A stretch of DNA of 64,000 bases. Source: Shinella zoogloeoides (GTDB lineage Bacteria; Pseudomonadota; Alphaproteobacteria; Rhizobiales; Rhizobiaceae). Position 1 is the first letter of the stretch. Every line of letters starts with the position of its first letter. The DNA is taken from the NCBI RefSeq assembly GCF_033705735.1, contig NZ_CP131130.1, positions 124,001-188,000 on the forward strand, in the 5' to 3' direction. Positions 8,953 through 18,084 of this stretch are shown here, piece by piece. The notes beneath the pieces were generated by a model. The model ran no database searches. It saw only the letters and a program-made list of their open reading frames with translations, and had not been told where the DNA came from. The position numbers were made by a program, and so were the translations under genes.

Positions 8953-10749
8953 TCAGAACGCCTCGGCGGCAAGTTCCATCGTCGTGTCCGCGCCGGCCTC
9001 GATGCGGGTCTTGCGCAGGCCCGTTTCCGGCATCAGGCGCTCCATGAAGAACTTTGCCGTGATCAGCTTGTTCTTCAGGAAGTCTTCGCGCTCGCCCGCG
9101 CCGTTCGCAAGGCCCTCTTCCGCGGCCTTGGCGATCTTCGCCCACATGTAGCCGATGACGACGAGGCCGAAGAGGTGCATGTAGTCGGTCGAGCCGGCGC
9201 CGGCATTGTCGGGCTTGGCCATGGCGTTCTGCATGAACCACATGGTTCCGGCCTGCAGGTCGTTCAAGCCCTTCTTGAGGGCCTTGGTGAAGGGGGCGAG
9301 CTTCTCGTCGCCGCGGTTCTCCTCGCAGAAATCGCCAATTTCCTTGAACAGCGCCATGACGGCGCGGCCGCCGTTCATGCCGAGCTTGCGGCCGACGAGG
9401 TCGAGCGCCTGGATGCCGTTGGCGCCTTCGTAGATCATGGCGATGCGCGCGTCGCGCACATACTGGCTCATGCCGTGCTCTTCGATATAGCCGTGGCCGC
9501 CGAAGACCTGCTGGGCCATGACGGCATGGTCGAAGCCCTTGTCAGTCAGCACGCCCTTGAGGATCGGCGTCATCAGGCCGAGGATATCGTCGGCGGACTG
9601 GCGTTCCGTCTCGTCGGCGGAGCGATGGGCGATGTCGGATTTCAGCGCCGTCCAGAGCGTGAAGGCACGGCCGCCCTCCGTCCAGGCCTTGATGGTCATC
9701 AGCGCGCGGCGGATGTCGGGATGCACGATCAGCGGATCGGCCTTGCCATCGGGGTTCTTGACGCCGGAGAGCGAACGGCCCTGCAGGCGCTCGCGGGCAT
9801 AGTTGGCGGCGTTCTGGTAGGCGACTTCGGCAATCGACAGGCCCTGCAGGCCGACGCCGAGGCGCGCTTCGTTCATCATCACGAACATGGCGTTGAGGCC
9901 CTTGTTCTCCGTGCCGATGAGGAAGCCCTTCGCCTCGTCATAGTTCATGACGCAGGTGGCGTTGCCGTGGATGCCCATCTTGTGCTCGATGGCGCCGCAG
10001 GAGACCGTGTTACGCTCGCCCGGCGTGCCGTCGTCCTTGAGGACGTATTTCGGCACGATGAAGAGCGAGATGCCCTTGGTGCCCTCCGGCGCGCCCTCGA
10101 TGCGGGCGAGGACGAGGTGCACGATGTTCTCCGACATGTCGTGCTCGCCGGCGGAGATGAAGATCTTCTGGCCGGAAATCTTGTAGGAGCCGTCCGCCTG
10201 CGGCACGGCCTTGGTGCGCAGGAGCCCGAGGTCGGTGCCACAATGCGGCTCCGTCAGGTTCATCGTGCCGGTCCAGGTGCCTTCCACCATCTTCGGCAGG
10301 TAGGCGGCCTTCTGCTCGTCGGAGCCGTGCACGAGGATCGCGGCGATCGCGCCCTGCGTCAGGCCGGGATACATGGTCAGCGCCATGTTGGCCGAGGACA
10401 TGTATTCACCGACGGCGGTGTGCAGCACATAGGGCAGGCCCTGGCCGCCGAATTCCTCCGGCACGGCAAGGCCGATCCAGCCGCCCTGGCGATAGAGGTC
10501 ATAGGCCTCCCCGAAGCCCTTCGGCGTTACCACCGTGGCATCGTCGTTGCGCCTGCAGCCTTCCTGGTCGCCGGAAAGGTTGACGGGGAACAGCACCTCC
10601 TCGGCGAGCTTGGCCGCCTCGCCGGCAATCGCCTCCAGCATGTCGCCCGTCGCGTCGGCAAAGCCGGGCAGGTTGTTGTAGCGCTCCAGCGACAGGACGT
10701 CGTTCAGGATGAAAAGCGTGTCATTCACGGGGGCCTTGTAGATCGGCAT
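8953..10749 (-). CDS. fadE: Acyl-CoA dehydrogenase with C-terminal extension domain
   Basis: 598 residues, the size of the long bacterial acyl-CoA dehydrogenases that carry an extra C-terminal helical domain. The core shows [19 protein letters not shown] (flavin and substrate region), [29 protein letters not shown] and the catalytic base E441 in [18 protein letters not shown]. It is FAD-dependent and forms the 2-enoyl-CoA, passing electrons to electron-transfer flavoprotein. It is first in the operon with fadA and fadB and lies behind the MerR-type promoter at 10805-10837. Chain-length preference cannot be judged; the symbol is by analogy. Confidence 0.9.
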   Translation of the reverse strand: MPIYKAPVNDTLFILNDVLSLERYNNLPGFADATGDMLEAIAGEAAKLAEEVLFPVNLSGDQEGCRRNDDATVVTPKGFGEAYDLYRQGGWIGLAVPEEFGGQGLPYVLHTAVGEYMSSANMALTMYPGLTQGAIAAILVHGSDEQKAAYLPKMVEGTWTGTMNLTEPHCGTDLGLLRTKAVPQADGSYKISGQKIFISAGEHDMSENIVHLVLARIEGAPEGTKGISLFIVPKYVLKDDGTPGERNTVSCGAIEHKMGIHGNATCVMNYDEAKGFLIGTENKGLNAMFVMMNEARLGVGLQGLSIAEVAYQNAANYARERLQGRSLSGVKNPDGKADPLIVHPDIRRALMTIKAWTEGGRAFTLWTALKSDIAHRSADETERQSADDILGLMTPILKGVLTDKGFDHAVMAQQVFGGHGYIEEHGMSQYVRDARIAMIYEGANGIQALDLVGRKLGMNGGRAVMALFKEIGDFCEENRGDEKLAPFTKALKKGLNDLQAGTMWFMQNAMAKPDNAGAGSTDYMHLFGLVVIGYMWAKIAKAAEEGLANGAGEREDFLKNKLITAKFFMERLMPETGLRKTRIEAGADTTMELAAEAF

Positions 10750-10804
10750 TTCTCGCGTTCCTCACCTATGCCACGGACAGGAGTCCGGTCCTTGGGGGAG
10801 GAGT

Positions 10805-10837
10805 GTATAAAACTTTGACGTTTGCGTAAACGTCAAA
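10805..10837 (-). promoter_or_regulatory. MerR-type promoter/operator for the fad operon
   Basis: Minus-strand -35 TTGACG (10836-10831), a 20-base spacer and -10 TTATAC (10810-10805). The spacer is over-long, as in MerR-regulated promoters. A perfect dyad with 10-bp arms, TTTGACGTTT (10814-10823) and AAACGTCAAA (10828-10837), overlaps the -35 and the spacer. The site lies about 55 bases before the fadE ATG. It is reminiscent of LiuR-type MerR regulators of acyl-CoA catabolism, which is inference; no merR gene is in the window. Confidence 0.7.
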
Positions 10838-11225
10838 AGGTGGCGGCGCGTTGAATTTTTCGTCGCAGGGAGAGGAGGGGAGCATATGAGGCCGGGCTCC
10901 TTGCTTGCCGACGTTCCCCAAGGGAAGTCCGCCACCCATGGCAAGGCGCCGGCCACACCCTCCTTCTCCCCGCTTGCGGGGAGAAGGTGCCGGCAGGCGG
11001 ATGAGGGGCCGCCCCGGTTTTCCACTCTCTCTGCAGGGGGATGTGCTGCCTGCCCCTCATCCCGCTGCCGCGACCTTCTCCCCGCAGGCGGGGAGAAGAG
11101 GGGGGTGCGCGCCTTCGTCCCTAAGCAAATCGTGACGGCTGCAACCTCCCCACGTCCCGCAACCGTTCATCTTTCCCTCTCCGGGACCAGTCTATGAGCA
11201 AATCGTTAAAAAATTTCCGGTCGAG
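10838..11225. other. Intergenic region between fadE and podJ
   Basis: No gene seen in the roughly 600 bases between the fad promoter and podJ. The left part is dominated by a pair of palindromic repeats in inverted orientation; the right part holds AT-rich podJ promoter sequence. Confidence 0.6.
10962..11098. repeat. Pair of inverted RIME-like mosaic repeats
   Basis: The left unit (10962-11008) has the CTTCTCCCCGCTTGCGGGG palindrome followed by a GCCGGCAGGCGGATGAGGGG arm. The right unit (11052-11098) is nearly its reverse complement. Each unit has an internal hairpin, and the two units can also pair with each other. This fits the rhizobium-specific intergenic mosaic elements; further members are at 25387-25460 and 41329-41470. 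Confidence 0.82.
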
Positions 11226-11240
11226 TTAACCCCTTGTTTA
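11226..11240 (+). promoter_or_regulatory. CtrA-like box upstream of podJ
   Basis: TTAA-N7-TTTA (TTAACCCCTTGTTTA) matches the CtrA consensus TTAA-N7-TTAA at 7 of 8 fixed positions, about 200 bases before the podJ ATG. A GANTC methylation site (GAATC, 11282-11286) follows. Both are typical of cell-cycle-controlled alphaproteobacterial promoters. Confidence 0.4.
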
Positions 11241-11441
11241 CCACGTTTCATGAATTGTGGCGCTTGAGGGCGTGGGATCGGGAATCATTTCGGCTCCCCT
11301 CTGTGAGACCCGGGCGGACGGTCCGGGCGACAACAGGGACGATACGGTTTTCCGCCACAACGCAGGAAGAGCGCAGCCGGGCGGGCAGCGCTTTCAAGGG
11401 TATCTCCCGACGGGCCGACGGCCGTCAAAGCGAGGCGAAAG

Positions 11442-14400
11442 ATGAACGGATCGCGAAACCCGCAACGTCAAGGCGAACGCTCTTCGCTCGACGCGCTCAA
11501 TCGCACCATCGAGGGGCTGGAAGCCCGCATCGAGGGCCTGATGGCGAACAGCCGGGATGCGCGCGGGCGCGGCGAGGAGCGCTTTGCGCCCCGCACCGAG
11601 CAGGCCCGCTCCGAACAGATCCGCCCCGAGCCGTCGCGCTACGAGCCGGCGCGCGCCATGCCGCTGCGCGAAGATCCCGTTTCCGAAATCGTGCAGCGCC
11701 AGCGCGCCATCGAGGGCAGCCGCGAGCGCGTCGCCCAGCGCATCGAGCGCCGCCCGCTCTCTGCCGATCACCACGCCGCCGCCCAGCACGCCTACACCGC
11801 CTTCGGCGGCCAGCCGGCCGCAGCGCCCGCCCGCGCCGACAGTTCCGTGCAGGATATCGCCCGCTCGCTCGTCTCGCTCCGCCAGGATCTCAAGAAGGAT
11901 ATCGCCGAGGGCCTCGAACGCGAGATGCAGTCGCTGCGCTCGGAAATCCGCGGCATCCGCCAGATGGCCGAGGGCCGCGGCAATGGCGACGACCTGCGCG
12001 AGGAACTGCACCGCCTTTCCGCCGGCATCAGCCAGCTTGGCCGCCAGTCGGGCCATACGGAAGGCCTGCGCGTCGAGTTCGATGCGCTGCGCTCCGTGCT
12101 CGACGGGCTTGCCCGCGAGGATTCCGTGCGCCGCATGGAAGATCGCTGGAACGGCGTCGAAGAGAAGCTTTCCGTCTTCGACCAGAGCCGCGACGACGAG
12201 CTGGTGGCGCTCGCCTACCGGCTCGACGAATTGAAGAACCAGATCAACGGCATGAGCGCGACGCCCGCCATCCGTGCGCTGGAGGACAAGATCGAATCGA
12301 TGGTGCATGCCGTCGACATGATCGCCCGCCAGGGCGCGCCGGACGACGGACGCTTCGTTTCCGCCGTCGCCTCGCAGTTCGAGGGGCTGGATGCCCGCCT
12401 CGACGAGATCAGCCGCGCCATCGCCGCCGCCGGCCGCATGCAGCAGTCGTCCTTCGCCGACCAGGGCATGATGCAGCGCCTCGAAGGCCGCATAGCCGAT
12501 CTCGCCGGCCAGATCGACCTCATCGCCCACCGCCCCGCGCCCGCCGACCAGAACCTCTCCGCCCGCATCGAGGCGCTGGCAGGGCGCATCGAGGACCTGT
12601 CGAACGAGCGCACGGCGCTGCGCCTCGAAGAGCGCATCGAGCACCTGTCGCAGATGCTGGAGCAGGGCCAGCAGGCCGCCCCCGCCCTCGTCGGCGGCGA
12701 CGAGCTTGCCTATTACCTCTCCGACATTTCCCGCAAGATCGACGCGCTCGACCAGGGCAGCGTCAACAACGAGCTTGCCGGCCGTCTGGATGCGCTCGCC
12801 CGCCGCATCGACACGCTGGATACGCCCGTCGGCAGCCCCTTCCAGGAAGACCGTTTCTCGCGCCTCGAAGGCCGCCTCTCGGATATCGCCGACCGGCTCG
12901 ACGCGACCCGCGCGGCGCCTGCCGGCGACCACGAGGCACTGCGCAGCCTGGAGGCGCAGATCGCGCATCTCTCCACGCTGATCAGCACGCCCTCCGCCGC
13001 TGCCGTCGCCGCCATGCCCGCGGAATTCGAGAACCGGATCGCCACCATCGAAGACTATATGGCGACCAATGACGAATATATCGTCGAGGCGGCCCGCCAG
13101 GCGGCGGAAGCCGTCATGGAGGCCTATCGCCACGCCGGCCCCGCCTCCGCCGCCAATACCGACATGGAAGCGATCGCCGGCCTTGCGAACGACCTTCGCG
13201 CGCTGGAGGAACTGACCCGCGCCGGCGAGGAGCGCACCGCCCGCACCTTCGACGCCCTGCACGATACGCTGGTGCAGATCGCCGGCCGCCTCGAACAGCT
13301 CGACGCCCCGCGCGAAACCTTCGGTCGCCGCGAGGCCGCCCAGCCGCGCGCCGAAATGCCCCGCGCGGAGATGCCGGCCATGGGCTTCGGCGCCGATGCC
13401 GGCCTTCACCGCAACGACTACCCTTTTGACGACGACGCCTTCGGCGCCGCCGAGCTGAAGGCGGAGATCGCCGCGCCCGAGGAGGAAAGCCGCTTCGCCG
13501 AGATCGAGGTCGAGCATATTCCCGCGCCCGTGCGTGCCGAGGCAGGGGATGCCGTTGCCGAGGAGGCCGTGGCGCTTGCCGGCGATATCGCCGAAGCCCA
13601 GCCCAGGGCGGGCCTGCTCGCCGGCCTGAAGCGCCGCTTCGCACCCGGCCGCAAGGATGTGGCCCCGCAGGCCGAGCGCCAGCAGATCGATCCGGCGCCC
13701 TCCATCGATCCCGTCGACGAGCTGGCGCCGGAAGAGGCGAACCAGCTTCTGGAGCCGGGCTCCGGCGTGCCGGACGTGCGCCGCATCCTCGAGCGTGTCC
13801 GCGCCGGTCAGGCCGCGGGCAGCCGTGCCGCTCCCGGCAGCGAAGGCGAGAAGGCGGACTTCATCGCCGCCGCCCGCCGCGCCGCCAAGCTCGCCGCCGA
13901 GGAAACCGACACGATCTCCCGCGTCGCACCGGCCAGAAAGCCGGAAAAGGCGGCCAAGGGCGACACGCCGGCCGCCACTTCCGCCTTCGCGCGCCACCGC
14001 CGCCCGATCCTGCTTGCCGTCGGCGCCGTGCTGCTTGCCATCATGTCCTACCCGCTGGTCAACACGCTGGTCCGCGGCGACGAGGCCCCGGCCGTCGTGG
14101 AGCAGGCCGCCGTCAAGGAAGAGGTAAAGCCCGCCGCGACGACGGACGGTGCCGACAAGGCCGTGACCGCGAACATTGCCGCAGCGCCCGTCGCCGGGGA
14201 AAAGGTCGTGACCGATCCCGCGCCGGCCGGCACGGAGGGCGAGCGCAGCCTCGCCGCGCCCGAAAAGGCGACGGATGACGGCGCATCCCTTCAGGTGACG
14301 CCGCTCCAGACGAAGGGCGCCGACGCCCTGACGACACCCCTTGCCGCGAATGACGATGCCACCGCCGGCTTCGAGCCGCTGACGACGCCGGAAACCGTGC

Positions 14401-15338
14401 CGCTCGCCGGCAAGGATGCCAAGGCCGGTGCGGAAGAGGCCGCGCCGCTCGGCGCCGCGCAGACGGCGGCCATTGCCGTGCCGGAAGCGATCACGCCCGC
14501 CTCGCTCTCCAAGGCCGCGACGGAAGGCGATCCGCTGGCGCTGTTCGAGATCGGCGCGCGCTACACGGAAGGCCGCGGCGTCGCCACCGACCTCAAGGAA
14601 GCCGCGCGCTGGTACGCGCTTTCGGCCGACCGCGGCTTCGCGCCGGCCGAATACCGCCTCGCCAACCTCTACGAGAAGGGCCAGGGCGTCGAACTCGACC
14701 TTGCCCGGGCACGCAAGCTTTACGAGGACGCAGCCGGCAAGGGCAATGCGAGCGCCATGCACAATCTCGCCGTCCTGCTGGCGACGGGCTCGGGCGATGT
14801 CGCGCCGGACTTCAACGGGGCCGCCAAATGGTTCCAGAAGGCATCCGAGCTCGGCGTGCGCGACAGCCAGTTCAACCTCGCCATCCTCTATGCGCGCGGC
14901 AACGGCGTGAAGCAGGATCTGGAAGAATCCTACAAGTGGTTCGCCATCGCCGCCCGCGACGGCGACCACGACGCCGCCGAAAAGCGCGATGAGGTGGCCA
15001 ATGCCATGAAGCCGGAGCAGCTCTCCAGCGCCAAGGCCAAGGTCGACCTCTGGAAGCCGCAGGCGCTCGACGAGAAGGCAAACTCGGCCGATCTGCCGGA
15101 CGAATGGGTCGGCAAGCCGGTGAAGACCGCCAGCGTCGACATGAAGAAGGCCATCCGCAACATCCAGGCCATCCTCAACAACAACGGCTTCAACGCCGGT
15201 ACGCCGGACGGCGAGATGGGCAAGAAGACCGTCTCCGCCATCAAGGCCTTCCAGAAGTCCGTCGGCCAGAAGGAAACCGGCGAGATCGACGACGCGCTCG
15301 TCACCGAGCTTCTGAAGCGCAACAAGCAGCCGGGCTGA
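11442..15338 (+). CDS. podJ: Polar localisation factor PodJ-like protein (coiled coil, TM, Sel1 repeats, peptidoglycan-binding)
   Basis: 1298 residues. The first roughly 600 residues are long heptad-like coiled coils with recurrent short blocks (LEARIEGL, LEGRIADLAGQID, LEDKIESM). A disordered acidic/Ala-rich part follows. One transmembrane helix lies near residues 854-873 (ILLAVGAVLLAIMSYPLV), then a Pro/Ala-rich linker. At least four Sel1 repeats span about 1022-1190 (GARYTEGRGVATDLKEAARW and similar), and a C-terminal peptidoglycan-binding domain covers about 1230-1298 (GTPDGEMGKKTVSAIKAFQK). This order is that of PodJ, which marks the old or new pole in Caulobacter and Agrobacterium. The cytoplasmic N-terminus organises polar proteins and the periplasmic part senses the wall. 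Confidence 0.88.
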   Translation: MNGSRNPQRQGERSSLDALNRTIEGLEARIEGLMANSRDARGRGEERFAPRTEQARSEQIRPEPSRYEPARAMPLREDPVSEIVQRQRAIEGSRERVAQRIERRPLSADHHAAAQHAYTAFGGQPAAAPARADSSVQDIARSLVSLRQDLKKDIAEGLEREMQSLRSEIRGIRQMAEGRGNGDDLREELHRLSAGISQLGRQSGHTEGLRVEFDALRSVLDGLAREDSVRRMEDRWNGVEEKLSVFDQSRDDELVALAYRLDELKNQINGMSATPAIRALEDKIESMVHAVDMIARQGAPDDGRFVSAVASQFEGLDARLDEISRAIAAAGRMQQSSFADQGMMQRLEGRIADLAGQIDLIAHRPAPADQNLSARIEALAGRIEDLSNERTALRLEERIEHLSQMLEQGQQAAPALVGGDELAYYLSDISRKIDALDQGSVNNELAGRLDALARRIDTLDTPVGSPFQEDRFSRLEGRLSDIADRLDATRAAPAGDHEALRSLEAQIAHLSTLISTPSAAAVAAMPAEFENRIATIEDYMATNDEYIVEAARQAAEAVMEAYRHAGPASAANTDMEAIAGLANDLRALEELTRAGEERTARTFDALHDTLVQIAGRLEQLDAPRETFGRREAAQPRAEMPRAEMPAMGFGADAGLHRNDYPFDDDAFGAAELKAEIAAPEEESRFAEIEVEHIPAPVRAEAGDAVAEEAVALAGDIAEAQPRAGLLAGLKRRFAPGRKDVAPQAERQQIDPAPSIDPVDELAPEEANQLLEPGSGVPDVRRILERVRAGQAAGSRAAPGSEGEKADFIAAARRAAKLAAEETDTISRVAPARKPEKAAKGDTPAATSAFARHRRPILLAVGAVLLAIMSYPLVNTLVRGDEAPAVVEQAAVKEEVKPAATTDGADKAVTANIAAAPVAGEKVVTDPAPAGTEGERSLAAPEKATDDGASLQVTPLQTKGADALTTPLAANDDATAGFEPLTTPETVPLAGKDAKAGAEEAAPLGAAQTAAIAVPEAITPASLSKAATEGDPLALFEIGARYTEGRGVATDLKEAARWYALSADRGFAPAEYRLANLYEKGQGVELDLARARKLYEDAAGKGNASAMHNLAVLLATGSGDVAPDFNGAAKWFQKASELGVRDSQFNLAILYARGNGVKQDLEESYKWFAIAARDGDHDAAEKRDEVANAMKPEQLSSAKAKVDLWKPQALDEKANSADLPDEWVGKPVKTASVDMKKAIRNIQAILNNNGFNAGTPDGEMGKKTVSAIKAFQKSVGQKETGEIDDALVTELLKRNKQPG

Positions 15339-15843
15339 CCGGCGCATCGCCGGAGGCCCGCCAGGTGGTGCCTCCGGTCACGTCTCTCTCGATCCAAAGG
15401 GCATGACGCCCGCCCATGGCGCCCGCACGTCGCTCACGATGTGCGACGGGCGCCGGGGCAATTTGATCCGCTGCATGTTTTCATCCTTAAATCGGCCCCG
15501 ATTTGCGGATTATGCAATAGAAAATTCATGTCGCTCCAAGATGATAACGCCAGGAAGAAACGTCATCATCCGAAAGGGCTGAGGCACGCGCCGCCATGGC
15601 TGCGTTCCAGAACCGGTCCTTGCCGGATGCAAGGCGCGGCCGGCCGCCGAGGGGCACTCCCTTTGCGGCGGGGCGCTTCGTCGTATTCGCTGCCTGCCGA
15701 AGAGGAGCCGCGGCAGGGGCGGGAAGGGGTGAAGGCGGCTGCCGAGTATCGTTTGACGCAAGTCCGGAGGCGAGCCGCTTCGCGCGTCCGCCGGAATTGC
15801 CTGGGCTTCCGCGCAAGCGGGAATTGCCGATCGGGGTATTGTT
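15339..15843. other. Intergenic region after podJ
   Basis: About 500 bases with no credible gene. It has a hairpin just after podJ (CCGGAGGC/GCCTCCGG, 15350-15377) and a second inverted repeat (GCGCCCG/CGGGCGC, 15419-15453), neither followed by a T-run. A 16-base palindrome AAATCGGCCCCGATTT (15489-15504) in an AT-richer patch could be an operator. Short frames here have the Arg/Pro-rich look of non-coding GC-rich DNA. Confidence 0.5.
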
Positions 15844-16770
15844 GTGACTGTCTATCTGCCCATCGCAGAGCTTTCGGTGAATATCTTCATCATTCTCGGC
15901 ATGGGCGCGGCCGTCGGCTTCCTTTCCGGCATGTTCGGCGTCGGCGGCGGCTTCCTCATCACGCCGCTCCTCATTTTCTACAACATCCCCCCGGTCGTCG
16001 CGGTGGCGACAGGCGCCAACCAGGTCGTCGCCTCGTCGATCTCGGGCGCATTGTCGCATTTCCGGCGCGGCACGCTGGACGTCAAGCTCGGCGCGGTCCT
16101 TCTCGTCGGCGGCCTCACGGGGGCGACGGTCGGTATCTGGATCTTCGCGCTGCTGCGCAGCGTCGGCCAGCTCGATCTCGTCATCTCGCTGCTCTATGTC
16201 GTGCTGCTCGGCACGGTCGGCACGCTGATGCTGCTCGAGAGCATCCGCGCCATGCGCCGCTCGGCCAACAACCAGCCCGTCTCGCTGCGCCGGCCCGGCC
16301 AGCATAGCTGGGTGCACCGCCTGCCGCTGAAGATGCGCTTCAAGAAGTCGAAGATCTATCTGTCCGTCATCCCGGTGATCGGGCTCGGCTTCTGCATCGG
16401 CATCCTCACCTCGGTCATGGGCGTCGGCGGCGGCTTCATCATGGTGCCGGCGATGATCTATCTCCTGCGCATCCCGACCAATGTCGTCGTCGGGACCTCG
16501 CTGTTCCAGATCATCTTCGTCACCGCCTATACGACCGTCGTGCAGGCGACGACCAACTATTCCGTCGACATCGTGCTCGCCTTCATCCTGATGGTGGCCG
16601 GCGTCATCGGCGCGCAATACGGCGTGCGCGTCGGCCAGAAGCTGCGCGGCGAGCAGCTGCGCGCGCTGCTCGCGCTGCTCGTCCTTGCCGTCGGCGCCCG
16701 CCTTGCGGTCGACCTCGTCGTCACGCCGGCCGACATCTATTCCATCGTCAGCGAGGGGGTCTATCGATGA
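15844..16770 (+). CDS. TSUP-family anion exporter (TauE/SafE)
   Basis: 308 residues with about eight hydrophobic segments and the internal duplication typical of the family. GMFGVGGGFLITPLL near residue 30 is echoed by MGVGGGFIMVPAMIYLL near residue 197. The start codon is GTG at 15844; the first helix follows at once. TSUP proteins move sulfite, sulfonates or other organic anions across the inner membrane. The next gene overlaps its stop (ATGA) and encodes a TIGR02186 protein, a pairing found in many alphaproteobacteria. The substrate is not known. Confidence 0.9.
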   Translation: MTVYLPIAELSVNIFIILGMGAAVGFLSGMFGVGGGFLITPLLIFYNIPPVVAVATGANQVVASSISGALSHFRRGTLDVKLGAVLLVGGLTGATVGIWIFALLRSVGQLDLVISLLYVVLLGTVGTLMLLESIRAMRRSANNQPVSLRRPGQHSWVHRLPLKMRFKKSKIYLSVIPVIGLGFCIGILTSVMGVGGGFIMVPAMIYLLRIPTNVVVGTSLFQIIFVTAYTTVVQATTNYSVDIVLAFILMVAGVIGAQYGVRVGQKLRGEQLRALLALLVLAVGARLAVDLVVTPADIYSIVSEGVYR

Positions 16771-17561
16771 GAGCCCTCGCGACGCTCCTCTTCGTCCTTG
16801 GCCTTGCCCTTCCCGCCGGCGCGCAGGTGCTGGAGGACAGGCCGGTGGAATTTCCCGAGAAGCTGGAGATCGGCATCTCGACGGACGAGATCGCCATCTC
16901 GTCGGATTTCCGCGGCGCGGACCTGACGATCTTCGGCGCCATCGAGGGCTACGATCCCGCGCTTCTCGCCCAGAGCAAGTACGACATCGTCGTGGCGCTG
17001 GAAGGGCCGAAGGACAACAATACGGTGCGCATCAAGGAGCGCGTCTTCGGCATCTGGGTCAACCGCCGCTCCATGACCTTCGAACTGGTGCCGGAATCCT
17101 ATTCGCTGTCGAGCACGCGGGACGTCGAGACCATCGCCGAGCCCGCCATGCTCAACGGCGTCGGCGTCGGCATCCAGCATATCCGCCTCTCGCCCATCGG
17201 CTATGTCGGCGACGGCTCGAAGCTCACCGAGTTCCGCGACGCCTTCCGCCGCCTCAAGGAAAGCGGCGGCTTCTACCAGCGCGATCCCGGCGGCGTGCAG
17301 TTCATCAGCGCCAGCCTGTTCAAGGCGACGGTCAAGCTGCCGGCCAACGTGCCGAACGGCACCCATGTCGTGCGTGCCCACCTTTTCCGCGATGGCGTGT
17401 TCATCGCGGAGAAGGCGCTGCCGCTGCGCGTGATGAAGACCGGCATCGAGCAGATGATCTCCAATGCCGCCTACAACAATTCGCTGGCCTACGGCCTCTT
17501 CTCGGTGCTGCTCGCTCTCCTGACGGGCTGGCTCGCCAGCGTCGTCTTCCGCAAGGACTGA
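16767..17561 (+). CDS. TIGR02186-family membrane-anchored protein, TSUP partner
   Basis: 264 residues. A cleavable signal peptide (LFVLGLALPAGAQ) leads to a periplasmic beta-rich domain (IFGAIEGYDPAL, DIVVALEGP, GIWVNRRSM). A single C-terminal helix (YGLFSVLLALLTGWLASVVF) anchors it in the inner membrane, with a two-residue cytoplasmic KD end. It fits the alphaproteobacterial family TIGR02186. Its start overlaps the TSUP transporter gene by 4 bp, so the two probably form a complex, with this protein as the periplasmic part. No biochemical role is known to me. Confidence 0.85.
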   Translation: MRALATLLFVLGLALPAGAQVLEDRPVEFPEKLEIGISTDEIAISSDFRGADLTIFGAIEGYDPALLAQSKYDIVVALEGPKDNNTVRIKERVFGIWVNRRSMTFELVPESYSLSSTRDVETIAEPAMLNGVGVGIQHIRLSPIGYVGDGSKLTEFRDAFRRLKESGGFYQRDPGGVQFISASLFKATVKLPANVPNGTHVVRAHLFRDGVFIAEKALPLRVMKTGIEQMISNAAYNNSLAYGLFSVLLALLTGWLASVVFRKD

Positions 17562-17565
17562 GCGG

Positions 17566-18006
17566 TCAGGACCGGTAGACCAGCACCGGCACCTTCGCGT
17601 GGCTCAGCACCTTCGTCGTGACGCTGCCCATCAGGAAGGCGCTGACGCCGCGCCGGCCGTGCGAGGCCATGGCGATGAGGTCGCAGCCGCGCTTTTCCGC
17701 CGTGTCGATGATCGCCTGCCAGGCATCGCCCGCCGCGACCTGCAGCGTCTCGACCGGAATGCCGGCCGCCGCCGCCTTCGCCTCGACCGCGCCGAGGATG
17801 CGGGCGCCGTCCGCCTTCAGGTGCGCCTCGTATTCCGCGCGCAGGTTGACGGTGGCGCCGGGCGTCACGGGCAGGAAGTGCAGCGGCTCGGCGACGGTGA
17901 GCGCCGTCACCTTCGCCCCCAGCGCCTTTGCCAGTTGCAGCGTCTGGTCGATAGCGGCGGCGGAAAGATCCGAGCCGTCGGTGGGAACGAGGATATGCCT
18001 GTACAT
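17566..18006 (-). CDS. Universal stress protein (UspA family)
   Basis: 146 residues with one Usp domain. It opens MYRHILVPTDGSDLSAAAID, the usual nucleotide-binding first strand and loop. Near the C-terminus are the ATP-binding GSVTTKVLSHAKVPVLVY-type residues (G-x2-G-x9-S/T pattern: ASHGRRGVSAFLMGS). It probably binds ATP, although the physiological role of such single-domain proteins is rarely known. It converges on the TIGR02186 gene with only 4 bases between the stops, so the two transcripts probably overlap at their 3' ends. Confidence 0.92.
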   Translation of the reverse strand: MYRHILVPTDGSDLSAAAIDQTLQLAKALGAKVTALTVAEPLHFLPVTPGATVNLRAEYEAHLKADGARILGAVEAKAAAAGIPVETLQVAAGDAWQAIIDTAEKRGCDLIAMASHGRRGVSAFLMGSVTTKVLSHAKVPVLVYRS

Positions 18007-18084
18007 GGTCGCAGCCTCCTTTTTTACCCAGAGTAGGCCCGGCTTCGGGCCGTGCCTTGATGGAAATCAACCGTGCGGCTTTCG

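Noticed and set aside
11394..15347. A 1317-codon open frame on the minus strand opposite podJ
   Set aside because: It mirrors the whole podJ gene; GC-rich third positions keep the antisense frame open. The predicted protein is Arg/Gly/Leu-rich with no domain, while podJ on the plus strand has clear domains.
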